From positions 1 through 20,034 of the forward strand of contig JAHBMJ010002332.1 of NCBI GenBank assembly GCA_018398765.1: a stretch of DNA of 20,034 nucleotides, read 5' to 3'. The translations under genes and the position numbers were made by a program. Positions 1-11,720 of this stretch are shown here, piece after piece. The first letter of the stretch is position 1, and each line of letters begins with the position of its first letter. Source of the DNA: Chromera velia. Lineage: Eukaryota > Sar > Chromeraceae. The notes under the pieces are model-generated. The model saw nothing but the letters and a program-made list of their open reading frames with translations. It ran no database searches and was not told the origin of the DNA.

Positions 1-33
1 CACACCCACACACACACCCACACACACACACAC

Positions 34-82
<49 letters not shown>
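1..82. repeat. (CA)n microsatellite in uridine kinase intron 2
   Basis: An almost pure CA tract of about 80 bp, read as (TG)n by the minus-strand gene. It begins about 12 nt after the 5' splice site at 93. Confidence 0.95.
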
Positions 83-84
<2 letters not shown>

Positions 85-93
85 GCGACTGAC

Positions 94-356
94 CTTCATG
101 TTGAAGAGGTCCCGGATCCGTGCGTCATGGAAGACCAGGATTCCCTCCACAATCACCACAGGGGTCGCTGTCATACGCGTGGCCTGATCCTCCAGCCTGC
201 TGTGGGTGACGAATGAGTACACGGGGATGTCCACTGTCCCCCCCTCAGCGAGGTCCGAGAGCGTCTTGAAGAAGATGTCGTAGTCAAACGCATCAGGGTG
301 GTCGAAGTTGTACTTCGTTGCGTCCTGCCCTTTCTTCAGTCCCTTGTAGAAGCAGT
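94..356 (-). CDS. Uridine kinase exon 2
   Basis: It follows an acceptor CTGCAG at 358-357 and ends at AAG|GTCAGTCG (93-92). It encodes the FDHPDAFD and SHSR-like segments of the nucleoside-binding region. Confidence 0.9.
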
Positions 357-1322
357 CTGCAGCAGGCTCGCTCGCTCGCTCAAGTATTTATTTCATCAGA
401 AGGCACTCACATATGCAAACCGAGCGAAAGAGGAGGAATGGGCCGACACGCGAATGCAGGAAGAAAGTTCATGCATGCACAGACCCACAGAGAGAGTCAA
501 AAGAGAAGGGAGAAATAATGAAATGAAGGGAAGCAAAGGAGAGCACCAGGAAAGAACAAAGTCCACCCATTTGGTTCTCCTGCCCTCTCTCCTGCATACA
601 TTGCTTCCAGAAAAGCAAAGCGGAGGCGGCCCGACTTCGAGACAAACCGGGGCCGAAAGCCACACACACAGACAGACGAGACAGCGAGAGAAAGAGAGAC
701 ACAGAGGCCCACACAGGGGCTTATCTGACGTCCACAACCAGGCAGACGGGAAGGTTCATGCACGTGGAACACGCAGCCTGACGCACTAAAGAAAATAAAC
801 GACTATCAAGGAGGGTCACAAGGAGAGATAGACGGACAGAGTGACCGGCATTCAGACACACAGACACATTGAGAGACGGATCCCGAAGTTTGCCCTTCCC
901 ATCCTCAAATCAGATCACCAGTGAGAAGGGGGGGGGGGGACGTTCGACCGCATGCAATGACCGTCACATCAGCAGACGAAACGAGGCTCTTCTGTGGTAA
1001 TCAGTGAAGAAGCTTGACATCACCGAAGGGGGAAAGATGGAGAGAAATCTAGAAGCAGGGACGAAAAACACTACCGACCCATACTGATGAGCGCCACCCT
1101 GACATCTCCGAGATCGTTGATGATTCTGTTACACACGGACGTCTTTCCACTCGCAGTGCCTCCACAGACGCCCAGCAGAAAAATTCGGTTCGTCTTCGAC
1201 CCCCTTCGTTTGATGATGTTGTCGCTGTCTTCTTCGGCCGTCTCCTTTATCGGAGGCGGCCTCAGAGTTTCGGAGAATTTTCGCCCTTCAAATGAGCCCG
1301 CAACACCCAGAGAGCCACTCAT
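94..1322 (-). CDS. Uridine kinase (uridine-cytidine kinase), 5' part of gene
   Basis: This gene phosphorylates uridine/cytidine to UMP/CMP in pyrimidine salvage. Exon 1 (1322-1079, 244 nt) starts at ATG 1322 and carries the Walker A loop GGTASGKTS about 55 residues in, after a charged N-terminal extension. Exon 2 (356-94, 263 nt) carries FDHPDAFD, then VDIPVYSFVTHSR and VVIVEGILVFH, which are hallmark uridine kinase segments. The junction is phase 1: G plus AC restores Asp in the expected order Met-Asp-Cys-Phe-Tyr. Exon 2 ends in phase 0 at AAG|GTCAGT. The rest of the gene lies beyond position 1, across an intron made largely of (TG)n in the sense direction. The ATG choice is the first in frame with the coding sequence; an upstream exon is not excluded. 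Family assignment is secure; the length of the missing C-terminus is unknown. Confidence 0.93.
357..1078 (-). other. Intron 1 of uridine kinase
   Basis: A 722-bp GT-AG intron. It contains a (CA/GA)-rich stretch around 655-720 and a G-run near 930-939. The open frames inside it are repeat-driven and show no coding character. Confidence 0.8.
1079..1322 (-). CDS. Uridine kinase exon 1
   Basis: 81 codons plus 1 nt. It holds the N-terminal extension and the P-loop (GGTASGKT). The donor is ATGG|GTCGGTAG at 1078-1077. Confidence 0.88.
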
Positions 1323-1829
1323 CTTCGTTTCTTCACCCGTCGACTTTCTCTATCTCGCGATATCAGAAAGTGGGCTGTGGCAAAGGATCAAATGCACAGA
1401 GCCACTGAGTGTCTCATCAAGATATGCACGTGCTTGTTTGAAGTCTTGAGAGAGACGGTAACGAAGAACGGGAAAAGGCAATTAATGAAGACGTCCGATT
1501 GGGGGAAAGCTGTCAGGGTCTCAGCGTCGTCTTTGTCTATATTTGTCTCTCCTTGAGCATCTCTGAATCGCCGTTCGACGATTTCAATATTCGACGTACG
1601 TGGTTGTGCAGACATGTGCATTCGATGATTCTAAGATGACACTGCGGAAGCATGCGGAAGCGTAGTATCGATGTCCACCATATGTCCCCCCGCCCCCCCC
1701 CCCTTTCACGTTTTTATCTGGCGAGTACTGGCGAGAGTAGTTCAGCCTACCCATGCCTACCCTGCTGAGGCCTCGGGGTCTTTGCCTATACATGCATGGT
1801 TTGGTCTAACGGTCCACCTGATGTTTGAA

Positions 1830-2025
1830 GGTCTACAATGGTCCACATAAGGGCGAAACCCGCCGCGGTAATAGCGGTCCCCTCACATTGTTTAATGGTC
1901 ACAAAGCCTCACTGGCCAAGGGACGCTTACCACGACTGGGAAACTACACAGTGGGAGTAAATTGAAAGCTTAAGTTTTGATGCTAAATTTCTAGACTAAA
2001 CCGAATGCTTACTATAAAATAAATA
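1830..2025 (+). pseudogene. Possible fragment related to mitochondrial LSU rRNA
   Basis: Two blocks resemble conserved LSU rRNA segments in the right order. The first, at 1861-1880, includes GGTAATAGCGGTCC and resembles the universal GTAACTATAACGGTCC around E. coli 23S position 1910. The second, at 1955-2020, reads AAATTGAA, then TTGATGC, then AGACTAAACC, then TTACTATAA; compare the rRNA order AAATTGAA, GAAGATGC, AGACGGAAAGACCC, TTTACTATA. The match is imperfect, and the near-invariant GGAAAGACCC block is degenerate. If real, it is probably a decayed nuclear copy of mitochondrial DNA. This was judged by eye only. Confidence 0.35.
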
Positions 2026-2250
2026 AAGACGAAGAAGAGTTAAGATCGCGAAGAGTCAATTGTGTCTATTAGTTTTAAAAAAATCATTATTCAATGTCAG
2101 ATCCCGGGTCCTCCAACACCGAATTTTAAGATCTGCTAAGAAAACAAACTAAGTTAGATATAAAAGGTAATCAATTAATTTGCTCCTAGAATTGAGACTA
2201 ACTAAGACTAGAAGAAAAAATGAGAACTTTCTGACTCACAAACTAGGCTA

Positions 2251-2445
2251 GATCCGCCTCTTGTATATGGGGATGCGGCATGCATAACAAAACCCCCAAT
2301 CATCAGTTAGATGCACCCCTCATATACGGGGATGTGTCACACATACGACAACATACGAAGCCGTCAATCATCCAAAAACCTTAAAAAAACTGATGATTGA
2401 TCAAAGATTTGGCATGTGCGTCTCTTATATACATGCAGAAACATT
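2251..2445. repeat. Imperfect ~60-bp tandem repeats with 12-nt inverted repeat
   Basis: Units beginning near 2251, 2310 and about 2405 share a CTC-TATATA core; the first two also share GGGGATG after it (CTCTTGTATATGGGGATG, CTCATATACGGGGATG, CTCTTATATACATG). A perfect 12-nt inverted repeat, CAATCATCAGTT at 2298-2309 and AACTGATGATTG at 2388-2399, encloses unit 2. The element lies in the AT-rich island just past the stop of the large gene. It could be a small transposon remnant or part of the 3' UTR. Confidence 0.6.
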
Positions 2446-2513
2446 ATTATAATATATACATATTATATATGTGCATATTTGTACAACAGACTATGCAGAA
2501 ACACATAAAAATA

Positions 2514-2718
2514 CTAATTTGGTTCTGCAGAAGGGAGTTGCACACTCGTGCTTGCGTTAGCGGGTCCCGAGAAAAAGCTTCGGTCCCGTAGCGCATCTGA
2601 CACCGACTCGAAAGGCCTGAGGACCGACGGATGGAAGGGAGAGACGTAATGTGAAGGGCCGGGCGAAATACTCCGAAGGTTGACTGGGAGACTCCTCAGA
2701 GCTGCTTGTCTCACGTTC
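2514..2718 (-). CDS. Terminal exon with stop (205 nt)
   Basis: Acceptor CTGCTTGCAG joins in phase 2. It encodes NVRQAALRSLPVNLRSIS, then an unstructured Ser/Pro-rich tail ending LPSAEPN, with TAG at 2516-2514. Confidence 0.82.
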
Positions 2719-2807
2719 CTGCAAGCAGGCCCAGAGACAGAGTCACGCATGTTCACAAGATCTGACGCACACACAATCACACAAACGCCCGCACACGCTC
2801 TGAGAGA

Positions 2808-2851
<44 letters not shown>

Positions 2852-4450
2852 AACACACAGGGGGAGCGAAACCTGTTCCTGCATACTGTCTGTTCCTATG
2901 TTGAAGCGTTCTTGCCTGCTTTCTTTTCCCTTCCCACCGAATTACAAGACTGCAATCTAAAGCTTCCCTTTTCCCGCTGTGCCTCTTTCCCTCTCGCTTC
3001 GTTTGTCTTTCTATCTTTGTCTCCCTGCTACGCCTTCTGACCTCTCTCTTCGTTGCAGCGCGAAGTGGCCCTTCAGATTTTTCAGTGCCTCCACCTGTTG
3101 CGCCTGCATGCATACATACATGCAAAAATCGATCGATGCCAGACAGCTAGACATGCAATGATGCCGACAAGATAAGATGCCAAAGAGGAGCAAGAAGAAT
3201 GGATGATCCGCCTGCCGAGTCGAAAGGAAACAATTTTATCAAAAAGACCAGACAGGCAGAGAGAGACAGAGAGAGAGACCAACCAACCAGGCCTGAATCT
3301 TCCCAACAGATTCGTTCGGCCTCCAGTCTAGACAGCAGAGAGTTGGCTTTTGTGTTGCCCTCGTAGGAAAAGAACAGTACAGATAGAAGTGCAGACCGAC
3401 GGTAAGAATGAAAAACGACAACCGATTCGGACAAAAGACCCACGCACCTTTTCGTATAGTCTCTCTTGCACAAGTCCCTTCCGATACTCTGCCTGTCTTT
3501 CCAGATTCCCCAATTTCTCTGCCGCGTTCACAAACTTCATCGAGCGCTCTGCATTTTCCAGCAGCCGTCTCCTCTGTCGTTCTCCTGCCTGCCTCGCGAC
3601 TTCCTCGCTCTTCTCTTCCATCCGTTCAAGCTTGGAGTGCCCCCTGTGCTCTGCATCGTTGCAGATATCTGCGTAACGGGACCGCACCAGGCGTCGACGC
3701 TCTGCCTCCCTCCCGCTTCTGAAAACAACTCAAAAGAGGAAGACGGGTGGGTGTCTATACAGGCACAGAGCAAAGGATGAATGAAGGAAGCAAAATAAAT
3801 CAAGGCGGATGCAAACCATTTCAAGCTGATATTGGCACAAACGACAGAAAGTTTAGAGAAATCCGAAAGAGAGAAATGCAAACAGACGAAGTCTGACTGT
3901 GCGATTGATCAAAAGCTGGAGTGACGTGTGTGCGTGCGTCTCTCTCTCTCTCTCTACGCGCGCGCGCGTGTGTGTATGTGTGTCTGTATGGGTGTGCATG
4001 AACAAATACCACTTTGAAGAAAACAAATACCAGAACAAAGGAAGGCTGACAGACCGATCTGAGTTTTTCATTTGTTGGAAAATGAAAAAGTCTTCAGCTC
4101 GTTTCTCCTGTTCCTGTATGCTGAGTTCAAGGACCTGATGTTTGAATGTCCTCTCTGCACGTGCAATTTCCTCTGCATGCAGGTGTCTTTCCCATCTCTC
4201 CTGGATCTGTTGGCCTGTTCTCAAACCCTTCAGGTGCATCTGCCTCGAGCGGGTGCTCTTCCGAATGTCCCGGTAGATAAGCCTCTCGTCCAACCACCGC
4301 TCTTTCGCCAACTGATCCTGGTTCCGGGCCTCTGCCGCGAGGGCGGTTCGCATCTCCAACCGCTTCTCTCTCTCCATGCGCTTTGCCTCCCTGAAGACAG
4401 ACACAGTGCAGCAAGCAGACAGACCCAGAAGGAGAAAGTGAAGCGGGTGT

Positions 4451-4521
<71 letters not shown>

Positions 4522-7500
4522 GTTACGTGCACACAGACAGAGAGAGAAAGATCCCATGACAGTTGAACAACCGATTGCTTGCAACATGCAACCAAGATTT
4601 TGTTAAAGGAACGGCATGACTGTGGAAGAAGAGAAGCAAAGAAAGAAAAAAGACACCCTCGCCAGACACACAAATAGACGAACGGGAAAATTCATGCAAC
4701 TTCAGCCCCCCCTCCCCGTTTGTCTGCCTCCCCCTAACTATCCCTGCATCCTGACTTTTCAAGCAATCTCTCGATCATCACAAGACTTCGAATCTGCATT
4801 CCGCTGCCGGAGCTCCGTGCGAATGCAGTCTCGTGGGGCTCCCTCAAGTCCTCCCCGTCTAGCACTGACACCACTCGCATGGTCTCTCCGTCCTTCGCTT
4901 CCTCCTCCTCCCTGATGTCCTCGGCTCTTGCCAGCAGGACCTCGAGGACGCGCCTTCTTCGCTGTCTCTCGTAGTTCTTCCACAAAAGGAGAGGGCGCTC
5001 AGGAAGACGGAGAGAAGAGGACAGCGGAAGAGGGTGACGACTCGTCTGGCGTTTGAAAACCTCCAGGCTGCATTCCTCCAGAGGAAGGGGGACGGAGGGA
5101 AATGAAGGGACACAGATGGGATGGGTGCGTTTGGGTGCGTTTCTTTCAATCTTACATAGTCAGGCTGCATGGGCACGTATAGAGGGACAAGAGACAAAGA
5201 ATGGGTGTGCCTAAGTGAGACGTTGTCGTCTTCTACTATCTTTCTCTCCGTGTGTATGTGTGCGTGTGTGTGTTGGCAGTCACAGAGTTTCTCTCTCTCA
5301 GGCTGGTCCCTGGACAAAGCAGTTCTGGATACCCCAAGACTCGACCGTGACATAATAAGCCGCGCTACAGGCAGTAGGGAGTCTTCGTCCTCCACCCTGC
5401 TCCACGCATAGGACTCGGGGAAAATTTGGATGATACAGAGAAAGAAAAAGAAGCGGTCGGTCCTACAGGGGAAAGAATGCTGTCGATCGAACACACTTGA
5501 AGAAAGAAGTTCTCTCTGTTGAAAAAAGTACAAACAAACAAAACGAGTGACAGACGGACGGACCTTCGAGGTAGAAGATCCTGTGTGAGGATGCCCATTT
5601 ATTTTCATACAGAATTCTTTTGTATGTATGAAAATGCATGCATGCACTGACTGATAGACGGACCTTTGAGGTAGAAGACCCTGTGTGAGGATGCCCATTT
5701 ATTTTTATACAGAATTCTTTTGTATGTATGAAAATTCTGTATGAAAATGCATGCATGCACTGACTGATAGACGGACCTTTGAGGTAGAAGATCCTGTATG
5801 AGGATGCCCATTTATTTTCATACAGAATTCTTTTGTATGTATGAAAATTCTGTATGAAAATGCATGCATGCACTGACTGATAGACGGACCTTCGAGGTAG
5901 AAGATCCTGTGATCGGATGCCGAGTCTTCTGAGCGTCTTCTCGAGACGGGGACTCCCGAGGAGGGGGGCCAGGGCCTGGTCCCATTCTGGACTCGAGTCG
6001 GGAGGGAGGGGTGTGTCTGAAGGGGAAGAGGCGAGAAGGTCCTGTGGTTTCTGGAGCGTTTTTTTGGAGACAGTGGGGATCTCAGCATGGGGACTGCCGG
6101 GGAATCCTTCTAGCGGTGCAGTTCTTGGAGTGTCTAGATGGAAGGAGGGCTGGCGCATGGGTGGAAATTGATTTGTTGATATGTCCTTCGACGTTTGACT
6201 CTTTGTAAGGACATGCCATGAGGGCGTCCCTTCTGCGTGGCCGTGGGAGGCCTCCAGGTCCCTCTGCATACTCTGCAGGGATCTGAGGGGGGCAAATTGT
6301 TGGTTGGGCTTTCCTGTGTGGATTGCAGGGGTGGTCTCCAGGTCTTCTCTCGAAGCGTCCTTGGCCAACTCGGTGGAGAAGAGAGAGTTGAACCGGGAGA
6401 AGTCAGAGGGAGAGGAACACACAAAGTGGAGACGCATACGGCGACCTTGTCTTCCATCCACCTGCGCACAAACAGAGACAGACAGACAGACGGTGATTGT
6501 TCGGATGGTTTGTTGAGGTATTCGCGTATGATTACATCATGCCGGCGGCGCTGTGTTTATCGCCTGGCGCTGTATATGCAGCGCTGTGTATATGAACACA
6601 ACGGAATGAGACGACCCGTTGGCTTGGGCATTCCTTGGTACTCGTGCATATCAATACAAGTGTGGTTGGTATCTTCCACACAAACAACCAACTCCCAATG
6701 TGATTCGTTGATTGACTAACTGACTAACTGACTGACTGACTGACTGACTGGCTGACTGACTGACTGGCTGACTGACTGACTGACCTTTTTGGGATCCCAG
6801 GCTTGAAGAGGCACACGGGATTTCCTCCACAAAAACCCCAGCCATACATCCCTCACAAACCGTGCGGCTCTTTTGCGTTTCCTCCAAGTCTTCCGCCACC
6901 ACCAATTGGCAAGCACAAAGCGCGCGTTCCATCTTTGCTTCTCCAATTCCCTCCGTCGGCGCCGGGCTGCCTCTCTTCCCTTGAAACCCAACCACATTCT
7001 ATAGATAGACCACCACGCTTTCTGGCGTTTTTCTCTCTCCTTCTTCCTCCATGCTCGAGCCAAAACCCGAGCGACCATCCACCTCCAGGCTCTCTGGAGC
7101 TTTGTGGCCCCGTCCCCCCTTATCTCCATCGTCTTCATCCTCCAGAGTCGGCCCATCCAGATGCGGGACCGTCTCTGGAGTCTCTGCGCCATCGCGTCGA
7201 GGTCCACCTCCTCGGAGTACTCAGACCTGCATGCATGATGAATGAATGAGTCAAGTTCACGAATGCGTGCGAGAATGCAAGAACATTAATGAAAGAAAAA
7301 GGAGGAGACACAACGAGGAAAAATTCAGAAGGAAATGAGTCAACGAATGAAACATTGAATCAAGGGATGGAAGGATGCTAGCAGGGAGCAAGAGAGGCTG
7401 GAGAGGGAGTGGCACGCCGCCCCTGAGAGAGAAAAAAGGAAGAATATCCAAGCTGAAAGAGGCAGAGAGAAGCGGTTAGATATGCGTGTGAGCAACAACT

Positions 7501-10500
7501 TGCATGACGAATTGCACCAAATAAATGAATCCACTGATGCAATGTCCAAGAGAGGGGGAGGCCCATGCACACAGACGGCTACAACATGATCCCCCCCCTC
7601 GAATGAATGAATCCTGCCTGCAGGTAGTGACTGAAAGGGAATGATCACACATGCACCCAACGTCACGCACCTGCTTGAAAAAACTGTGGCCCCGGAAGGC
7701 TGCGGGATGTCTGAGGTCGAATGAAGGGACTCTCCCCTCCCGTCTCCTCGCGTTGTCTCCAACACCTCCGGACTCACCAAAAGGAAAGACCTGCGCCGAT
7801 TCAATTTGCCGTCCGTCATTCCGCCCCTCTCGCTCCCTCTGCCTCTGTATCTGTATCCGTAAGTACTCTCACCGTCAGTCTCTTCAGATTCTGCCCCCGA
7901 CTCTGCGGCCCTCTCTCGCTCCTCCCCCCCAAGGTACCCCGACCTCAACGTGTCCGTCTCGTAAGCCTGCCCTCCTCCTCCTCGAGACGCCTCTGTGCCG
8001 TCTCCTTCGGACGGGTCCTCTGGAGACGGAAATTTGGCGATTTCTTCAATCACTTCATTGGCATGCAGGGGATCGGATAAACGCTCGTACCTGCAGGGCG
8101 CCTTCTGCTGGCTTCCCTCTGCAGTCCCGTTAGCCCTTTTCTCTTCCTGTTCAGCCTCCTCGAGGAATTCCATCAGAGAGGACCTGCGGGCATCCGAAAA
8201 AGGGGCAAAGTCGGTGAAGGCCGAATTTCTCCGGGCCGTCTCGAGAACTCCTCCCAGATCGGGAGGCAGTGTGACTGATCCGGGAATGTTGGTCCGTCCC
8301 GGTGTGCGCGTCTGGGGCACAGGAAGTAAATGGACACACGGGTCGGCATTCGGATTAAGGGGGCCATCGGGATGATCGTGTGAGGAGGTTTGGGAGTGAG
8401 CCCTTGGCCTTTGTCGTTGGGCAATCACCCCTGACGAGTTAGTAACGTCAGCCTTGTAGTCTTCCTCGTCGTCCGAGGGAACCGGATACTCATCCAGGTC
8501 CGGTGATTCAGGGAACACATTCGGAATCTGTGCATTGTGGGTGTCTGCTTGGGGGGCGGACGTGAAGGATGCTTTGCGCGAAACGACAAAAAGAGGAGGG
8601 GCTTGAGGAGAAGCAGAAGAGGATAGGTCAATTGATTTTGGAATTTGGTCTTCGCCTTTCCTCTTGTTTGTCTCTGCTTCTCTTGCTCCTTCTTGCTCTT
8701 CCTCTGCTTCCAAGTACAGGGTCTGAAGGGGAACAGACGACGGAGGGAGACGGGGACTTTCTGAAATCTCCTTCGCCGCAGTTTCTTTGTCCCTATCCCT
8801 CTCCCTCTCTCGCTCCCGTGGGGCTTGTGAGACAGGATCAGAGCGACCTGAGGGCGCCGCCCCCTCCTGTCCTGTTGGATCGAGCCGTGTGCCTGTGGGG
8901 ACGTGCACGACTGTGACGATAGTCGGAGAGGATGCGTGGGAAGAAGAGGACACGGGCGATGGCGCACCTCTTTCCTCTGCTTTGCTGGGCTCCTTGACTG
9001 ATGATGATGCAGATGCACTATCGGCCTTTTTCTCTCTTGACTGGCTTTTCTCGCTCGGGTGCGACGGTCCTGTTAGTGGTACCTCGCTGTCTCTCTCTCT
9101 CTCTGTTGGGACCTTCTGCTGAGTGCCGTCGGATCGGACGGAGGGGCGACCCAAACGGATGCTCTCAACGGAAGTCGAAGGGGGTTTGGGGGTTCCTTTC
9201 TGATTCTGAAAAGGGTCCTCTCTCTTTTGGTCCTCCTGCAGCTGCTGTTCGTCTTCGGTTTCCTCTTGCTGCTTTCTGTTCTTCTCTCTCGCTCCCTTCT
9301 TCTTCTTCTTTTTCTGCTTTGTTTGCGCTGAAACCTTGCTCGATCTTCCCCTCTCCTCTCGGAATCCTTCGGGAGCCTGTCCTGTGGGGGACTGTGTGCT
9401 GTTGTCTGCCTTTTCTTCATCTTCTCTGTTTGGCTCTGTGGCTGCCCGGTTGTCTCCTTCTTCCTCCGCCTCTTCCCCTGCTACTGCATCTTCTTCCTCC
9501 TGTGTTGTGTGTGGTCCCAAGGCATCATCCTCATCTCGTGTGAGGGCAAGGTGGAGCCTGCATGCGCGGTGTGTGCATCTCCTCGTTCATTCACACGTCC
9601 GTGGATAGACGGGAAGTCGGCTTCCTTCGCAGAAAGCCTCATGCAGCGTACACGGACATTTTGATTGGCATAGTTGTCGTTTGACCTACCTATACGCATG
9701 CATACCTCCCGCCACGCTCTCTGTCTGCTTTTTCTACACATTTCGCAAAGATTTGCATGCAAACAGCTGTACCGAGTCAAGAATGGCAAAAGCACATCGT
9801 ACCTGTTTGCATTCGTTCCATCCCTCCTCAAGGGAGACTTACCTTGTTGTTCTCTTCACTGAAGCTCGTATTCACATAATCCCCCCCCAACTTTCTTCAG
9901 AGAGATGCGTCTGTTCACAGTAGAAGAAAACCGGAAGGAACAAAGAAGCATGAATATGAAAGTGAGGGGAAACACGCTGACCTCTCCTCTACCTCCACGA
10001 GCAGTTGCACCTTTCTCTGAAGACTCCTTCTGCATCAACAAAGGAGGAGGGGGACACGCACAAAACAAATGCGGGAGGGCACGGAAGATGCAAACGATCT
10101 TGGATCGAAAAGTGAGGAAAGAAAAACAAAGGAAGGAAGGAAGGAATGCATGACAAGTCCAAGAAAAGAAAGGGAATCAATCAGACGCTGAAAAGAAGCC
10201 ACCGTGTAAGCAAATGCTTCTACCCCTCACTTTGATTCATTTACAGCCTTTCGCGTGCACTTCTCTGCGGTTTTGGCCGCTGAAAACAAACTGTGGAAAA
10301 TCTCATTGCACCTTTTTGCTCCATGTATTACTTACACTTCTTCCCATTTTTGTCGCTTCGTCTCCAGGAGCTCCTTGATCAATCCCTGGTCTGTGCATGT
10401 GGAGCTCGCCACACGCTCCCTGTGCTCGCGATACCGACCCTTGGCGGCCTTCAAGAGCATTTTGATGTGTCCCCTATAGCCCCTGCTCAGGTCCTCCAAA

Positions 10501-10968
10501 CGCTGGTGGGGGGACGCAGCGACTCGCGCGGAGCGGTAGAGACCGATCTGTATGCAACAGAACAGGTCAGGAGGGAAAGTGTGCTTGTGCGTGCTTGTCT
10601 ATCTCCACTTGCACACACATGTACACAACCAGACACAGACACAGACGCAAGCATACACAAAAAGAGAGACAGGAGAAGAGAGAGAGAAGTGATGGGGCGG
10701 CAAGAGGACGCGACTCGCGCGAGGGGACCGGACAGCCGACCGACCGACCAAGATTTGAAAGGTCTCATGGTCGGGGTGTCTCCAAGTTGACTCTTCTTCG
10801 TTCCGGCGCCAAAAAAACACGCGGCCTGCAGAACCATCCATCAGGGAACGAGTCACACACACACACACATACACATCCACACACATACACATACACATAC
10901 ACACACCCATACACACATACACACATACACACACACGCACACACACAGACAGAGACGGACAGACAGAC

Positions 10969-11017
<49 letters not shown>

Positions 11018-11063
11018 GAGAGGGAGCGAGGGAAGGAGGGAGAGACAGACAGATAGACAGACT

Positions 11064-11094
<31 letters not shown>

Positions 11095-11685
11095 TGCAGA
11101 CAGACCGACAGACAGAAAGAGCGAGAACACAAAAACAGAACAATCACCTAGATGCAACAGACAGACATGAAGACACGAACCCAGAGACAACGAAGCACTG
11201 AGAAGAATGACCGGAGTCATTGCACAACAAACGCACAAGTTGGAAAGAAACTAAGAGAAGAATAAAAATGCAAAACCCGCCCGCCGACCCGCTTCGAAAG
11301 CAAACAAACTGAAGGAGAACAAAAACAAATCACTGCAACGAAGCAAATCAAAACCTTCCGTGACGGGTGGAAGGAAAGAAGCACTGTGAGTGGAAGACAC
11401 TCAGGACATCCAGCCGTCTTTCTGTCTTCTTTTGTCTTGTCAGCCGTCCACAAAGGCGAGGAGGAAGAAAACGAAGAACGTTTCCGAAAACAAAAAAGGA
11501 AATGTCCTACTGAAAGACAGTGAGCCCATAGGTTCCAAATATCTGTCCTGGCTGGCGTGCTCCCGATATGAAAATACAGAAATTGATTCTACCGATGCAC
11601 CAACGCAACCATTAATGCTCAGAGATCATTCGCCTCCCCCACCATGCAGTCACAGTCACAGTGTGTACGTGTGAGTGTGTGTATG

Positions 11686-11720
<35 letters not shown>

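Larger units (their letters stand above)
1323..2513. other. Intergenic region with AT-rich island
   Basis: This stretch separates two tandem minus-strand genes: the 3' end of the large WW gene at 2514 and the uridine kinase start at 1322. Positions 1323-1680 presumably hold the kinase promoter and 5' UTR, but no motif stands out. From about 1940 to 2520 the sequence is much more AT-rich than its surroundings. It contains an rRNA-like segment and a repeat element, listed separately. No protein gene was found. Confidence 0.7.

Noticed and set aside
298-789. Plus-strand 163-residue open frame
   Set aside because: It overlaps the antisense of a uridine kinase exon and intron; composition is low-complexity and no homology is recognisable.
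2514-3125. One 203-residue open frame
   Set aside because: Its middle is a (TG)(AG) microsatellite; splice sites at 3042/2718 give two clean exons instead.
5300-5410. Possible extra exon encoding VEDEDSLLPVARLIM
   Set aside because: No donor/acceptor pair with the required phase 2 in and out was convincing, and the direct join of 5890 to 5067 works.
5560-5911. CRISPR-like array
   Set aside because: Units are tandem without unique spacers, inside an intron of a eukaryotic gene.
5463-6461. Single 332-residue open frame
   Set aside because: Only 5890-6461 is coding-like; the rest runs through the 113-bp intronic repeats, which are open in all frames.
6803-7249. Plus-strand Pro/Ser-rich open frames opposite the IQ-like exon, and similar ones at 7651-9543
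   Set aside because: They are antisense shadows of strongly coding minus-strand exons with no splice or start support.
7340-7670. Continuation of the long open frame beyond 7671
   Set aside because: The sequence changes to non-coding character after a good GTGCGT donor, and the splice to 7226 keeps the phase.
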